Assembly: GCA_022605425.2 (NCBI GenBank)
Contig: JAKIMF020000005.1
Coordinates: forward strand, 282,501-346,500
DNA length: 64,000 nucleotides
DNA from: Hamiltosporidium tvaerminnensis
Lineage: Eukaryota > Microsporidia > Dubosqiidae
Direction of reading: 5' to 3'
Below the pieces are notes generated by a model, which had not been told where the DNA came from, did not search any database, and saw nothing but the letters and a program-made list of their open reading frames with translations. Within the stretch, counting starts at the first letter, position 1. Every line of letters begins with the position of its first letter. Made by a program: the position numbers and the translations under genes. Positions 10,461 to 23,581 of the stretch are shown in pieces.

Positions 10461-10682
10461 CCTCACCATGCGGAGCAAAATTGGCTTAGAGTATTCTCTG
10501 CTGGTCGTAAGAGGCGATTAAAAGGGACTGGACCTCTACTTTGAAGTTGTACCCGGGCCAAAAATCCGCCCCTTAAAAACTCTTTGTTAAGAAACCCGAG
10601 AAGTAAATAAACCCACTAGAAAAATATCGGAAGGGATATTACTGAAAGCGGACGAAACTGGGTGTTGAGGATGAAGATTACG
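10461..10682 (+). repeat. Dispersed repeat family Y, copy B
   Basis: Aligns with copy A through CCTCACCATGCGGAGC, TCTCTGCTGGTCGTAAGAGG, CCCTTAAAAACTCTTTGTTA, GAAACCCGAGAAGTAAATAA and ATTACTGAAAGCGGACGAA. It is diverged from A at many positions, so neither copy is recent. Confidence 0.65.
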
Positions 10683-11568
10683 AATTATTCTTGTAAGATT
10701 TTTAATCATAATCACTTAAAGACATATCTAATTCCAAAATAAGTATACAGTAATCAGAATGTTCATTTCGAAACAAAATACCATGCATAGTATCAGCGTT
10801 TGATAAAAGAAGGGAGATAATATTCATGGATTACTGTATTAGATAGAAACATAGATCATTCGGTGATTATATCCACTTTTAATAAAATTCAACTCCAACT
10901 TCAACCAATGCATCTTTAATTCGTAACATTCTAAAAGCAGTGTAAATAAACAAGCGTCCACAGCTTAATACAAAACTGGCTTGAAAATTTAGATCCAAAC
11001 GAAGATTGTTTAGAATAACTTTCAAGTATATGAAATTTTCTATTAAGACGATATTTTTTTTAACACACACTTTGGTTGTAATCATCTCACCTGTACCTAA
11101 ACGCGAGCTGATATCAAATCTATCGGATTTTATTAAGACCGGAATAAAAAGTCTTCAGATAACAAATATTGCTACATTCTGACGAAGAAAAAATTTATCA
11201 ATGAAAATTCGACTTTATGCAAAGTTGGTATTGTACTGTATTTATAGTCTTAATCAAAATTCGGAATCCTTTTTTTAACTAGACAGTGGATGTAGTAAGA
11301 TTTTTATAGATGTAAAACATTAGAAAAAAAAACATTTTTCTAAAACATATAGATATCTCATACTCGGAAACAATATGATTTTTAGATATAAACCGGCTCT
11401 ATAGATGTACTTGCTAAAAGACACAAAATTTTCGGTTTCTAAATAAATAGTGAAATACTATAAAAAAATCTTAGTTAACTCATAATAAAAACGAAATACA
11501 ATCATAACTAGAATACACAAGCCTAAATCGATAGTGAAATAAAAACAATACAATATATGAATACTATA
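10683..11568. other. AT-rich spacer, nothing supported
   Basis: No recognisable gene. A 68-codon minus-strand ORF at 10879-11085 has no family features. Confidence 0.4.
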
Positions 11569-12832
11569 ATTTTATTTAATAAAATTCTGGGTTAAAATAT
11601 TTTTTATCATTTTTTATATGTTTTCTTCTACCTCTTTAGCCACTATTGTCTCTTCTTCCAAATCCGACTCTTCTTATGTTATTGGTCGGTTCCTCTAGTG
11701 GTTCTCCTTGTAAAATAAAGGGTGCTTTATTTTTAGTTTAAAATTTTTGCCTCATTTTCTCTCTTATCTCCTTTTAAAGGGGGTGTTGGTTCCTCGCTTC
11801 TGCTCTCATAATAACACACATTACGCTCTCTCACAGCTCTCTTCGGCATTTGGTGCTGACTCAACTCCTTCGTCGATCAAGGAAATTGTTTCACTGTCTT
11901 TATACTATAGACTGAATGTATGCCTCTACATTCATGGGTATTAGTCTTTAAGATGAAATTTATGGTATTTGCACAATACCGTCTCGTCATCACATAAGGG
12001 ATTATCTCACACTACACCTATAAATAAGACCCAACTCATTGGCTAGCGGTCATACTTCCTAGTTTTCAGTTTCACTATTTGAAGTGAATCTTAAGTGATT
12101 CCTACTATGAGTGTTATCTTTTTCTTTTCTAAAATAAATCTGTCCGGTCTGTTATTCTAATTTTAACATCGTTTAATTCTGTTCCACCTTATCTCTGCAT
12201 ACTCATTATCAAGAATTTCTTGAACTGAGTGACTTCTATTTGTTTTGAAGACTTAACTTATATCTATTTAGAAGAAGTGTGTGGTATCTAACCATCATAT
12301 GCCGTCTGGTGTAATCATGGCCTGCATTTTCACATCTGTTGCTATGATCCACATCTTACCAGACTTCCCGCATGTTGCACACACCATCTGCTCCCCGAAT
12401 ACATTTCTTCTGGATATAGCAGGACACAGCTTCATTTCGTGGCCTAGTATTTCCTCTCTTTAACCATATTAAAAAATCACTAACCCCAACAACCTCTTTT
12501 TTTTTTAATTTTATAATTTTGAATGGATTTTTCGTTTTTCTATTTCGTTATATAGTTTTTCAAGTTGTGCTTCTTCTAAATTTTTTTTAAAAACCCTTCC
12601 CCCCCCCAAAACTTTACTTTTAAAAAAAATTTTTTTTATAAAAAATGGTTTCTATTATTATTTTCCACCTTTTAAATTTTTTTAAAAAAAATATTAATTT
12701 TTTTTTTTTTCCAGACAATCCAAGAGTTACAGAAGCATATGTTTTCCCAAAAAAACAAACTATGTAGGCCTCTTCCAAGTTCTGTTCTAGGAAGATATAA
12801 ACGCTCTTTACATCCTGGGCGGATATGTAAAT
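11569..12832 (-). mobile_element. Degenerate 5'-truncated R4-like LINE copy
   Basis: Minus-strand copy of the LINE C-terminal half. It starts at the element tail (ATTTTATTTAATAAAATTCTGGG at 11569-11592 on the plus strand) and runs back to the equivalent of 26040 in the long copy (TTTACATCCTGGGCGG at 12808-12823). Minus-strand translation has remnants of the restriction-like endonuclease and the zinc-knuckle region, with frameshifts and stops throughout. Positions 12580-12712 still align in order with the element, but G/C positions are replaced by runs of T, A or C, suggesting consensus damage. Element remnant with no coding capacity. Confidence 0.8.
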
Positions 12833-13511
12833 ACTATAATAAAAACTTAATTCACTATAATTATAAATAGTTTTATTATGAAAAAAAATTTACGTAAAAA
12901 GATAATGACAAGATCAAGTAAAATTACATGTTTAAATGAATTTTGCTTGTGGTATGCCAACAAATGATAGTTTGAATCGTTCTGATAGTAAGATGGTTTT
13001 ATAAAAATCATCATTTTATGTATACAAATTGATATAATTCTCACTATAAAAAAGCCTTAGGTTTCGATTCATAACAAAAATTTACGCTTGTAAATATCTT
13101 TATTTTAGTTATATTCAAATAAAAAGCCTAAAATTGCCTAAATTAGACAAAGATAATTATTTCTATGTTTTTTTGAAAAATTACGCTAATTCATATCTAT
13201 TCAACTAAGGAACAAAATTTCTTTTATATGAAAAAATTTAAACGTCTAAAGCATATTATTCATGTTTTTTAGTAATTCAAAGTGTAGATTCGTAATGTTT
13301 AATTGTTACATAAATTTCGAAGCCAACCAAATATAAAAATATAATTAAACAATGAAGAATATCAAAGAACATAATTTTATTCAATACTAAACTAGATTCA
13401 AACAATAGATTACTAAATCAAATATTTTAGAGCATTTTTGAAATATAAAACCAAACATTCTTTTAATGTAACATTAATAGTCACTCTCTCCTCAGTAAAG
13501 CACTCAGAAAT
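12833..13511. other. AT-rich spacer, nothing supported
   Basis: Lies between the minus-strand LINE relic and the 3' end of the broken LRR gene. No gene, RNA or repeat is recognised. Confidence 0.4.
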
Positions 13512-16056
13512 CTAAGAAAATTTAATGTTTTTTAAATATTTCAAGCATGAAATATCTTCTACAGAAAGAATGCCATCATTTATAGTTAAATTTATAAAAT
13601 GAAGATTTATCAACGATAATTGTGCTGTTATAAACTTTATCGGAATTTTAGTTGTAGAAGTGCTTAGCAAAACCAATGTACTTAATTTAGAAAAACTTAT
13701 ATTTCCGTATCGAGCAACAAATTGCATATAAATACGATCATCAAGTGTAATTGAAAGATAATTAAGATTTTTTAATAGACTTAAACTATAAATATCGTGG
13801 ATATCTAATTGATTCTCGGAAATGTCTAGTTTCTGCAATGATGAACAAGAAAACCCGAATTTGATAAATCTCATAAATCCAGGTTTAAAGTCACAGTTCG
13901 CGATTTTCAATTCTTTTAAACAATTAAACTGGCATAGAAACATCAAATCCTTTTGAAAGAATTTTGAATTTGATAAATCGATGGAAAGCAACGTATTTTT
14001 AAAAGAAAAATCTAAACCGGTCAAACTTTGTTCCAAAGAAGGTAAATTACAAAGTTTCAGGGCTTCTAATTTTTCAAACTGTTTCAAAAAATCAATTTCT
14101 ACGGAATCCAATGGACAACCACTAAGATCTAAACTCTTTGTAGATGTATGTAAAGTTTTCTGTTTTAATATACATTTAAGCTCTATCGAGCTCATATCTG
14201 TCAAAGATAAATTTTCAACTTCAATATCAGCATAGAAAAAATTCGAAATATATTCTAATATATTAAATCCGGAAAGCTCTAACGAATTAAAGTTTTTTCT
14301 ACCCAATAAAAAGGATCCGGATTTATTACATGGAAATTTTATATGTCTAAGGCTTATATATTCAAGGTTTTTAGATTTAATCAGAAAGTTTGTGCATTCA
14401 TTACCTAATTTAGAATAATCAATTCGTAAACCTCGCAGTGTATTGTCATCGTCCCATATTATTAATTTATCATTACAACATTTATAATAGCAGTCTATTA
14501 AATCTAGGTATTCTATTTTGATTTTGATTAAATTGTTGAAAAAAACCTCATTCAATTTAAGACCAACAAGTTTTAATATTCTAAGTCGTGGAAAATTAAA
14601 ATACAATTTTGAGAAAAAGTGAATATTAGTCGGCCAAATACAATTGACTAAAGATAGTGATTCTAAATTCCTGAAAGATGTAAATAGATTCAAATCATAA
14701 AAAGATAAAGCGATGCGTTCTAGCTCCAGGAACTTCGTATCGTATTTAGTTGTTAAAAAAATATCTTTTAATACATCGAAGGAGAAAATATTTAAATTTG
14801 AATGTACTTCTCCACTTGGTAATTTTTTTGAGATATAATTTTTATCATTTTCATAGGCTTCGGAATAATATATATTATCATGAGATATTTTAACAGTGTT
14901 TATTATATATAAATGAATTAACCATGAAAATAATTCGGTATCAATATTAGGTTCGTTTGTAATCAAAATAAGTGCATCGAATGTAGCGCGAATTATTAAT
15001 TTTTGAATTGTTTTTGTATCAAAGAAAAATATCTCAAACTGATTTGATTTCTTTGAGAACAATAGTTCATCGGTATTTTTATCAAATTTTACATCGACTG
15101 TCCGAAATATTGTGGATAGAAATGGTAAAAACAGCATAGAATTCTTAAATAGAGTGTTTTTTACTGTTTCATCAGGTAGTTTTAACTTCACATAATTCAT
15201 ATATGATACCAATAACGGAGTTAAATTTTTATATAGAGTGTACATTACACTTGAATTTGTATAACAACTTAAATACGTAAAAGCTTCTAAAAAATTGATG
15301 AAATTTTTTGTTTTCAAATCTAAACATTTTTTATGATAGCCAAAATGTAAAACATAAAGCAAAATTTCGAATGTCTGAATATCAATATTTGTGCTTGTAA
15401 TCTCCGAAATGTTAAATTTATGATCATCAGGCTTTGATTCTCTAAAATTGTTAAAATACCTCGATTGGATTATAAATTTGTCTGAGTAATCAAAAGATAT
15501 GCTCGTATTGCTTTTTTTTAACCATTCCGAATCCTTATCTTCGATTATTTGTGAACTTTTAAATTTTTTTTACAAGATAAATCGAGTGGTTGAGAATCAT
15601 CAAAGTCTGAATGAATTTCTGCTGAAAGACAGCTACCACTTGGTATAATATTATCATCAAATTTTCGTTTTGCGCGTATGTTCCGTTTGTTTGCTTTTAT
15701 CAAATTCTTGATCTATATCAACAATGTTTACTTCTTGAATATAATTGGTATTTTTTGTCGTATTTGAAAAGGCTTGGTTACTTGTGGATGGTATTAATTG
15801 GTTTTCACCGATTGGTTTGTAAAACATAAGGGGTACTATCTTTTCGAATCGATTGACGTTTTCCTTCTTCATTTGGAAACATAACTTCAATACGAAAACA
15901 ATTGCACGGTTTGAATAAACTTTGAAAAAGAATGAGCAATGTAATAAGTTTTATACTACCTTGGTATTCTGAAAAATGATGTTTTTCTGTTTCGTTTTTT
16001 ATTTTTCTCTTTTTATCAGGTTTGCAATATCTTGATATTTTATTAATCCTTGGCAT
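13512..16056 (-). pseudogene. Secreted LRR protein gene broken by frameshifts
   Basis: Paralogue of the LRR gene at 6305-8650. The main open stretch runs from 15569 to 13512, with no ATG at its upstream end (the first candidate at 15362 is TTG). It encodes a leader domain with FEILLYVLHFGYHKKCLDL, weakly like the second half of a BTB fold, then LRRs (LESLSLVNC, LRILKLVGL, IEYLDLIDC, LEYISLRHI, KSLDLSGCPL, LEALKLCNL, LSIDLSNSKF, LQKLDISENQL). Upstream, coding continues in shifted frames: an N-terminus from ATG 16056 with KKRKIK and a hydrophobic segment (LITLLILFQSLF) ending in CNC, then 15890-15657, then a third segment (PSGSCLSAEIHSDFDDSQPLDLSCKK) up to a 7-T run at 15564-15570. At least three frame changes separate start and LRRs. 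Either a pseudogene or homopolymer sequencing errors in a real gene of about 845 residues. Confidence 0.65.
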
Positions 16057-18106
16057 TTAGAAATAAAAAAATTCTGAGCCTATATATTAAAATGAAAGAT
16101 AAAATTGTTTTTTTAATTATTTTAATTGATTAAAATCTTTTATTAGAATTTTTTTTTGAGATTTTTTCTTTAATCAAAATAATTCGTATCTTTCCTTAAT
16201 AAAAAATAATTTTTTAAACGACGAATTGTTTGTATAGCTTGTGACTAACAATTACATAAAATTAAAAAATATTGGCTTATAAGATTAACTTTCGATACTA
16301 TTTGGTTTTCATACAAGAATTAAAATTCAATTATAAGGAAATATTATACTACAAATAATAATGTAAATTGCTGATTAGAGGAAAAAATAATTTATATCTG
16401 GGTTTTAGTCTGATTTTATGATTTGAAATGCGATCAAATAAAGATCATACATAAAAGAACATAAAAAAGTGGTGATTGTTTTCTCAGTCTATCTTAAAGA
16501 AAAATTAATAAATTTTTTGTTTTTTCGTTAAATACATTTGCCTTTTATATAAAGAAAAGATTTAGTTGCTTTTGAATTACTCTGATTGTATAGATACTAA
16601 GAAAAAATTTAAAATTTTTTAACAAGATATTTAAATATATTCAAAGGTAAAATATTTTATAAAAGAAAGTTTTACATTTTCTGTATGTTTTATAGTTCTA
16701 TTTATTTTACTGGTCTATTTAAAGCGTGTTTTAAATTTAGTTTTTATCTAGATTTTAAGGATAACACTTGCTGAAAATCACATTAGTACGCTTGAATTTC
16801 ATTTTCTCCAACAATAATATATATTGTTAAATGCAATGTATATATGCAGGTTTTGCATGATTTTTGCATTTTTGCTCCGCCTTACTAACCCTGGATGTGT
16901 TTTCCGCTCGGTGTAGCCTCTAACTTGACTAAAAACCTTTTTTTCAATCTAAAGAAATTGTCAGTATGAATTTTCAGTACATATTGATCACTTCCAGATT
17001 AGTAAAATTAACGATATTAACCAAACAGATATATCTTATGAAATTTGTCGAAAATAACTTCCTATGTTTGTTTATTGTATATTGTTTGAAATATAAGTAA
17101 AAATAAGATCCTATATACCGACTGGTGAGCAAAATATCGTTTAATTATTAATTGAATTGCTTAAAAAATATGTTATGAAAAACTATACGCCTAAAAAGCT
17201 CAATATAATTTATTTTTATCGAAAATGAAATCACTAGCGTATTATCTCTAATTATAGTTCAAAGTTTATTCAAATATATTTTTTTCAGATACTTTTCTTC
17301 GAGTTTTTGATTAATAATGCGACCGATTGTTCTAATTTATAACTAAGGTAATTTACTATTTAGAAATATATTGGAGATAAAGCTTAATTATCATGGAACC
17401 TTGTATAGAAATAATTTGGTGCTTGCTCCATTTATTTGACAAAGGCTCTATAGACTTATTTCACTTTCTACTATTGGGTCACTTTCTTTTTGTAATCTAG
17501 AATACATTTCTATTCACGGGTATATAAGAGATAGCCTTTTCCTACTATTATATTCTTATTTAGTCATCCTAAGAAATCACTTACATTTTTTAACTAATTT
17601 TTTCTAAAATTATATTGTTAAAGATGAAATTGTTCGATTTATATTTGCTATATAAACGACTTGACTCCCGTATTTTTGTTGGAAAGCAGCTAATTTTGAA
17701 GTAAATGTCTACCAAAAAGGTGCTTTTGCTCATCATTACTGTACTAATATATAAATTATTGTTTTTAAACGTAAATGCGGTGTCTCTAATTATGTTATTC
17801 TTGGTCATATTTATCTTTTTGTCATGCCTTTCTTGTGATGCCTGATTTACTGTTCATTCTGGTACCTCTTTTTGTTTTTAAATATAATTATATTTTATAA
17901 ATTTCTATATAGAGGATCGATAATCCCAAAAAAAACCATCTTGTTGGCAGTGTGTATGAGAAATTAGCAAATGAAAGTCAAGGGTTGCTTTTTAGTGAAA
18001 ATAGAACTACATTTATTTTCGGTCTTTCATGTGGTTAATATGAGGAGAAGATCTAAGAAACAGCGAAACTTTTTTCAAAAATTATTTGGTAGTTTTTCAT
18101 GCAGCG
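16057..18106. other. AT-rich spacer, nothing supported
   Basis: About 2 kb without a supported gene. A short GC-richer patch around 16870-16920 (GCTCCGCCTTACTAACCC, CCGCTCGGTGTAGCC) may be a repeat remnant, but I found no convincing second copy in the window. Confidence 0.4.
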
Positions 18107-18430
18107 AGTCTGCAGACCACAGCTGAACTTGTAGACAATCGCCATGCAAAAGTATGAAAAACATGAGTGGCTTACTCGGGTTAGAAGAATAAGCTCCTAA
18201 TTGCTTTAAATTAATAGCCTTTAAAGCCGGGATAGCTAAGTAGCTGGGTATATCTCTTGGTATGCCAAGGCCCTTTTTAGGGGTATCCCATTTCGATTCT
18301 TGAGGTATCTTAGTATGAAATTTATTTTGTTTATAAAGTTAAGAGTAAATGGAAATGTTCTTGGATTTTAAGGAACCAAAATAGGGCTCGAATATATATT
18401 ACGCAACAGGGAACAAAACTAATGAAATCC
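18107..18430 (+). repeat. Dispersed repeat family X, degenerate copy
   Basis: Aligns with the reverse complement of the window's left end: CTGAACTTGTAGACAAT, GCCATGCAAAAGTATG, GGCTTACTCGGGTTAGAAGA, AGCCGGGATAGCTAAGTAGC and CTTGGTATGCCA are in the same order. Divergence increases toward 18430. Non-coding. Confidence 0.7.
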
Positions 18431-20461
18431 TTGCTACTTCCATGCCAGTTTATGCGCTTTCTATGTTTTTGTCATGAAAAGATGGTAGGAAACTATCTAT
18501 CTAGGCAATATAACTGCTTTAATTTATGAAAAGAATGCAATATGTGCTGTTGTTGCTAAATGATGTGATATTTATAAGATAAATATAATGTATTAAATTA
18601 GAAAGATGGTAATTCCAATTTATTTTTCAAAAAGATAAAATAAATAAATTATACGCTCTTTTAATATCAATAATTCCGTAACTGAATCTATGTATAGCAT
18701 AAATTAAGTAAGAACTTTTTTGGGTTTGTGATTTAATCTTTATGCTTTTACACGGCAAACAATTTCCGAAAGATAATTATGCTCTTTGCACTTTGATTGG
18801 AAATATATTTGACACATTTTGCTGTTTATGTGTTTGTTTTTCAAATTGAATGTTTGTCTAAATTTGAAGGTTTGAATTTTCATGATTCAAATCTGATAAA
18901 TGTATCGCAATAAATTATATTTAACGTAAATAGTCTCTAAAAAAATTTTTTAAACAGATAACTATATCTATATATAATAACATCCTGTTAAATAAATTAT
19001 GAAAAAGAATGATTCTATCATGTTATATACATAAAACGAATCAATAGGATTTGCATTTTCATCATGATTTAAACAACGTCTGAAAATATTTAAATACCAA
19101 AAACATTATCAGTTGTTTCTTATAAAAAATTTAAATAGCATTTGAATCTCGAGTTCGATCAAAAAGTTAGAGATTTCGCATAAAATTCCTATTTTAGATG
19201 TAACATTTACAAATATAATATCTTACAATAAAACTGACCAATAGAAACTAAACCATTGAATTACGTTTGAATCTACTGCTATTTTTATGTAACTTTTGAT
19301 TATTCATATATTTAATAGTAGCTTTTTTCAAAAATCACTTAAACTAAAAACTTTGTAGTTTAATTAAAATAAGCGCCCGTAAGGTTTTTTTCTATCTTTC
19401 GGATATAGAAAGTATGATTTTCTTATCTCAAGATTTCTTTCTGGGCTATCTCAATAAATTTACATATTAAATTTACATATCCTGGTTTGCTTAAAGCGGA
19501 TCCAAGCTTTTCCGTCGTTTAATAATAACATATGATATTGCATATATGAAACTTACTATCTGAACCGAACAAAAATATGTCAACATCTAAGAATTTCCCC
19601 CTTATCTAAACAAGGAAAACAAAATCTTACTGGAAATTATTTCGATGAGAAGTTTTGGAATGCACATCATTTCGTTCAAAAATTATTTTTCGAGCTGTTT
19701 TTATGTTTACATAAATACTTCTTTTTGTAAGATATAGTAGATTCTAGTGTTCGAAACAAAACATGAGTGAGCGATACAAATGCTCTTTTGGTTGTGACTT
19801 TTTCTAATCGAGTTATGTTTTTATCTTTACGATTTTATTATATGACAAGCCTTTATTAGACGTGAAGCAATAATTATAAAAACTTTTATTGGCCATCTAG
19901 AAGCTCGTCTAGTATTTTAGAATTCTTTTTAAATTCTGGTCTGGTCAACTTTATCTACTTATTTAATTAATTCTGCTTTTACGCGCTCATTTCATTTTGC
20001 TTGTAGATAATCTCTTGATTCTTCCGCGAAAACATTGTTACGATATTTCATCGTATTCGGTTGGTCAACATGCACAAACCATAGCTCATAAATGATATCT
20101 GGAAATCAACGAAGGTACAAATTTCAAATACCAGATTCATTTGATTTGTTCGCTAGAATTAGTAGAGATATTATATTAGTTTTTAAAATTTATAAAGACA
20201 AATTTTAAATATAATGCTATTGTTGTTTTTTACACCATTTATAGCCTTTTGGTATCAAAATTCGTTTGATACCGGAAACATTCGGGGTTTTTTAAATTAA
20301 AAAATGTAAAAACGACCTCTAAAGATTCATTATATTTCTCTACCAAACATCTGTTACTATAAAATTTAATTTTTATGTTCTAAAAATTCTTTATAAAGGT
20401 AATTCTAAAAAAAATCGTTATATAAATATTAAATTTTAATTTAATAAAAACATTCCCTTAT
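18431..20461. other. AT-rich spacer, nothing supported
   Basis: About 2 kb upstream of the Trm2 gene with no gene, RNA or repeat that I can support, except the CCC motif directly before the Trm2 start. Confidence 0.4.
20455..20457 (+). promoter_or_regulatory. CCC start-proximal motif of Trm2-like gene
   Basis: CCC lies 4 nt before the ATG at 20462 (ATTCCCTTATATG), the position expected for the microsporidian CCC-type signal. In this AT-rich spacer the triplet stands out. Confidence 0.5.
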
Positions 20462-21982
20462 ATGTTGCAATACAAAATATCTGAGATACCAAGATATGCC
20501 ACAATTTCTCAACTGAAAAAAAGTTTCGTTAAAAATTTAAAGATAAAAGTAAGCGATTTTAAAATTACTTACGTACAAAAAAATGATTTTGGTTTTATAA
20601 TATTCAAAGAATCTCTCTCTTCCCAACAATTAGAACAATTTGAAAATTTTTATTTAAAAAATAATGTAAAATTAAAATTTAGACGATTAGAGGACAAAGA
20701 AGATGGTTTCTTTGGTAAAAAATCGAAGGAAATTTGTTTCCAGTCACATAATACAGTATCTATGGAAATTGATATACGAGATGTTGTAACAACTCTATGG
20801 AAAATGCCCTATGAGGAACAATTAACATATAAAAGTAATACTTTAGAGTCTTTTTATAAAAATATTTACAAAAATTTTATTTCTATGAAAAGTTCCGATA
20901 CAAAAGTAAGAAATAATTGTCAATTTAGTTTTGGATTCGATAAGAATAATGATATAATAGTTGGATTTAGAGGACATAAATTTATAGAATATCCAAATCT
21001 TGTATATAACGTTTCTAACTGTCTAAATGTGAGCGAAAATATGAAAAATATTGTTGGGAATTTAAATAATATTTTACAAGATAAAAAAGATTTGGTTTTT
21101 GACAGAATAAACAAAAAAGGATTTTTAATGATTCTATCCGTAAGAGAATTCAATGATAAAAGTTTATCTTTAATCAAAATCAAATCAAAAGACATTTCTT
21201 TAAAAGAATTTTCAGAGATTATCGATATTTCTAGAAATATTTTAACTGATAATTCTTTTTTACAGATTTCTAACGATACATTTGAAGGAATAAAACCCGA
21301 AAAAAATATTCTTTCTAAAGAATTGTCAGATTCCTTTCTAAATGAAATCAAAACAAAATATACACAACCAGACGAAACATTAGATATTTCACCGGTAGTT
21401 ATATGCTTAAAAGGACATCCAGATTTAGAAACTTGTCTTTTATCAAATTTTAAATTCAAAATTTCTATTTTTTCATTTTTCCAAATAAATACAGAAGTAA
21501 CCGAATATTTAATTCAAAAAATCAAAAAATTAAAAACCACAGATACACTTTTAGATCTCTGTTGTGGAACAGGTATGTTCAGCGTCTGTTTAAACAAAGA
21601 CTTTAATGAAATAATTGGATTAGAATTAAGCAAAGAATGCATATCAGATGCACATCGAAATATTAAAATAAACGGTATTAATAATATTACTTTAGTAGAA
21701 AATACTGTTGAAAAAGCCAAATTTCCGGATAAGGAATGTTCTGTCATATTAGATCCTCCTCGAAATGGTGTTTCAAATAAATTAATGAACAAAATTAAAA
21801 ATCATATTTTTATTAAAGAAATATTTTATATTTCGTGTGCTTATGAAAAAACCCTTAATAATATTTTAGAAGTCGTTTCTCTTATAGATCTGCCATCTTT
21901 TAAAGTAGAATGGATTGGTGGGTTTGATATGTTTCCAAATACAAAAAATACAGAAGTATTGATATATTTGAAGAGAAATTAA
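20462..21982 (+). CDS. TRM2: tRNA (uracil-5-)-methyltransferase, Trm2/TRMT2A type
   Basis: S-adenosylmethionine-dependent enzyme that makes 5-methyluridine at position 54 (T-loop) of tRNAs. The 506-residue product shows the TrmA/Trm2 landmarks in order: RNNCQFSFGFD (150-160), SFFQIN (338-343), the SAM-binding DLCCGTG (365-371), an acidic residue ending the next strand (IIGLELS, 385-390), DPPRNG (431-436), the catalytic Cys in SCAYEKT (C459; the usual SCNPxT is altered), and the C-terminal general-base Glu in NTEVLIY (E498). Residues 1 to about 75 resemble an RRM, as in animal TRMT2A and unlike bacterial TrmA. Intact and AT-rich, with no repeat insertions. The long antisense ORF at 20920-21459 is a shadow. 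Confidence 0.88.
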   Translation: MLQYKISEIPRYATISQLKKSFVKNLKIKVSDFKITYVQKNDFGFIIFKESLSSQQLEQFENFYLKNNVKLKFRRLEDKEDGFFGKKSKEICFQSHNTVSMEIDIRDVVTTLWKMPYEEQLTYKSNTLESFYKNIYKNFISMKSSDTKVRNNCQFSFGFDKNNDIIVGFRGHKFIEYPNLVYNVSNCLNVSENMKNIVGNLNNILQDKKDLVFDRINKKGFLMILSVREFNDKSLSLIKIKSKDISLKEFSEIIDISRNILTDNSFLQISNDTFEGIKPEKNILSKELSDSFLNEIKTKYTQPDETLDISPVVICLKGHPDLETCLLSNFKFKISIFSFFQINTEVTEYLIQKIKKLKTTDTLLDLCCGTGMFSVCLNKDFNEIIGLELSKECISDAHRNIKINGINNITLVENTVEKAKFPDKECSVILDPPRNGVSNKLMNKIKNHIFIKEIFYISCAYEKTLNNILEVVSLIDLPSFKVEWIGGFDMFPNTKNTEVLIYLKRN

Positions 21983-22559
21983 AATATATTCGTTTTAAAT
22001 ACTTTAATAATTTTAAATTTATTTCTCTAAAAGATATCATTAAATATGAAAATATTTTAATAAATTTAAATCTACTTCTTTAAAAGTTATCATTAAATTT
22101 ATTTCTCTAAAAGTTATACTAGTATAGAACAAAGTTTAATATTTTATATTACGTGTTACTTAACTATTTAATTCTACCTTTTTTTAAACCGTTTTTTGCA
22201 ATTTTTTATTAATTATTTAAAAATACTTTTTTTAAGATTTTAAGTATTTTTTAAAATGTTTTTTACATCAAAAATATTTCTCTTTTTTTCTTACACAATA
22301 ATATCACTAATAAAATCTTTACACATCTATCATACCTTATCTAATGTTATTGTAATAAATATCTCTAATAAAACATTTACACACATATCATACCTTCTAT
22401 AATGTTATTCTAATAAATATGAGGTTTAATTTCTAAATTACTTCTTCTAACATAAATATGCCACTATAAGTTATCTAAGTGTCTGTAATTGTAAGTAACT
22501 CAATTTAAGAAACTTTTACTGTTTTTTATAAATAATTAATAGATTTTATAAAAACTAAA
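21983..22559. repeat. Spacer with short imperfect tandem repeats
   Basis: Around 22010-22125 a TTTATTTCTCTAAAAG.TATCATTAAA unit recurs about three times. Around 22295-22420 a unit of roughly 75-80 bp (ACACAT.TATCATACCTT.T.TAATGTTATT) occurs twice. No gene. Confidence 0.5.
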
Positions 22560-23150
<591 letters not shown>

Positions 23151-23220
23151 TCATAAAAACAAATATAACACTTGCCACTATTTTAAAAAGATGTGATACT
23201 TTTAAATAAAGTATTTCCAA

Positions 23221-23245
23221 TTTTATTTAATAAAATTCTGGGTTA
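23221..23245 (-). repeat. Isolated reversed LINE tail
   Basis: TTTTATTTAATAAAATTCTG and GGTTA are the reverse complement of the LINE 3' terminus (TAACCCAGAATTTTATTAAATAAA). No minus-strand LINE coding sequence follows it. It is a separate truncated insertion or part of an inverted rearrangement at the 5' side of the long copy. Confidence 0.65.
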
Positions 23246-23581
23246 TAAAAACTGATGTAAAAAAATATTTTTGCTTTTAATTCACAAATTTTAGAATTAA
23301 TTATCTAAAATTTTAAATATTTCTTTAAAAATTTTAAATAAGTAAATTTGTAACTTAGTTATTAGATATCAAACACACAAATATTATACATTTCATTTAT
23401 TATTCTATACTCTTTTTTTTTAAATTATTTCTCATTTTTAATTATTGAAATCTAAATTTTTAACTTATAAAGATATCGAAAGACACTTCTAAATAACAAT
23501 ATACTCGTTTTCGAAAATATTGAATAAACTGTAAACTTAAGAGAAAGAAATATAAAAAATATTATTTATAACTCTCTACTA

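Noticed and set aside
20920-21459. 179-codon antisense ORF in the Trm2 gene
   Set aside because: The sense frame has complete Trm2 motifs; the antisense frame is a shadow.
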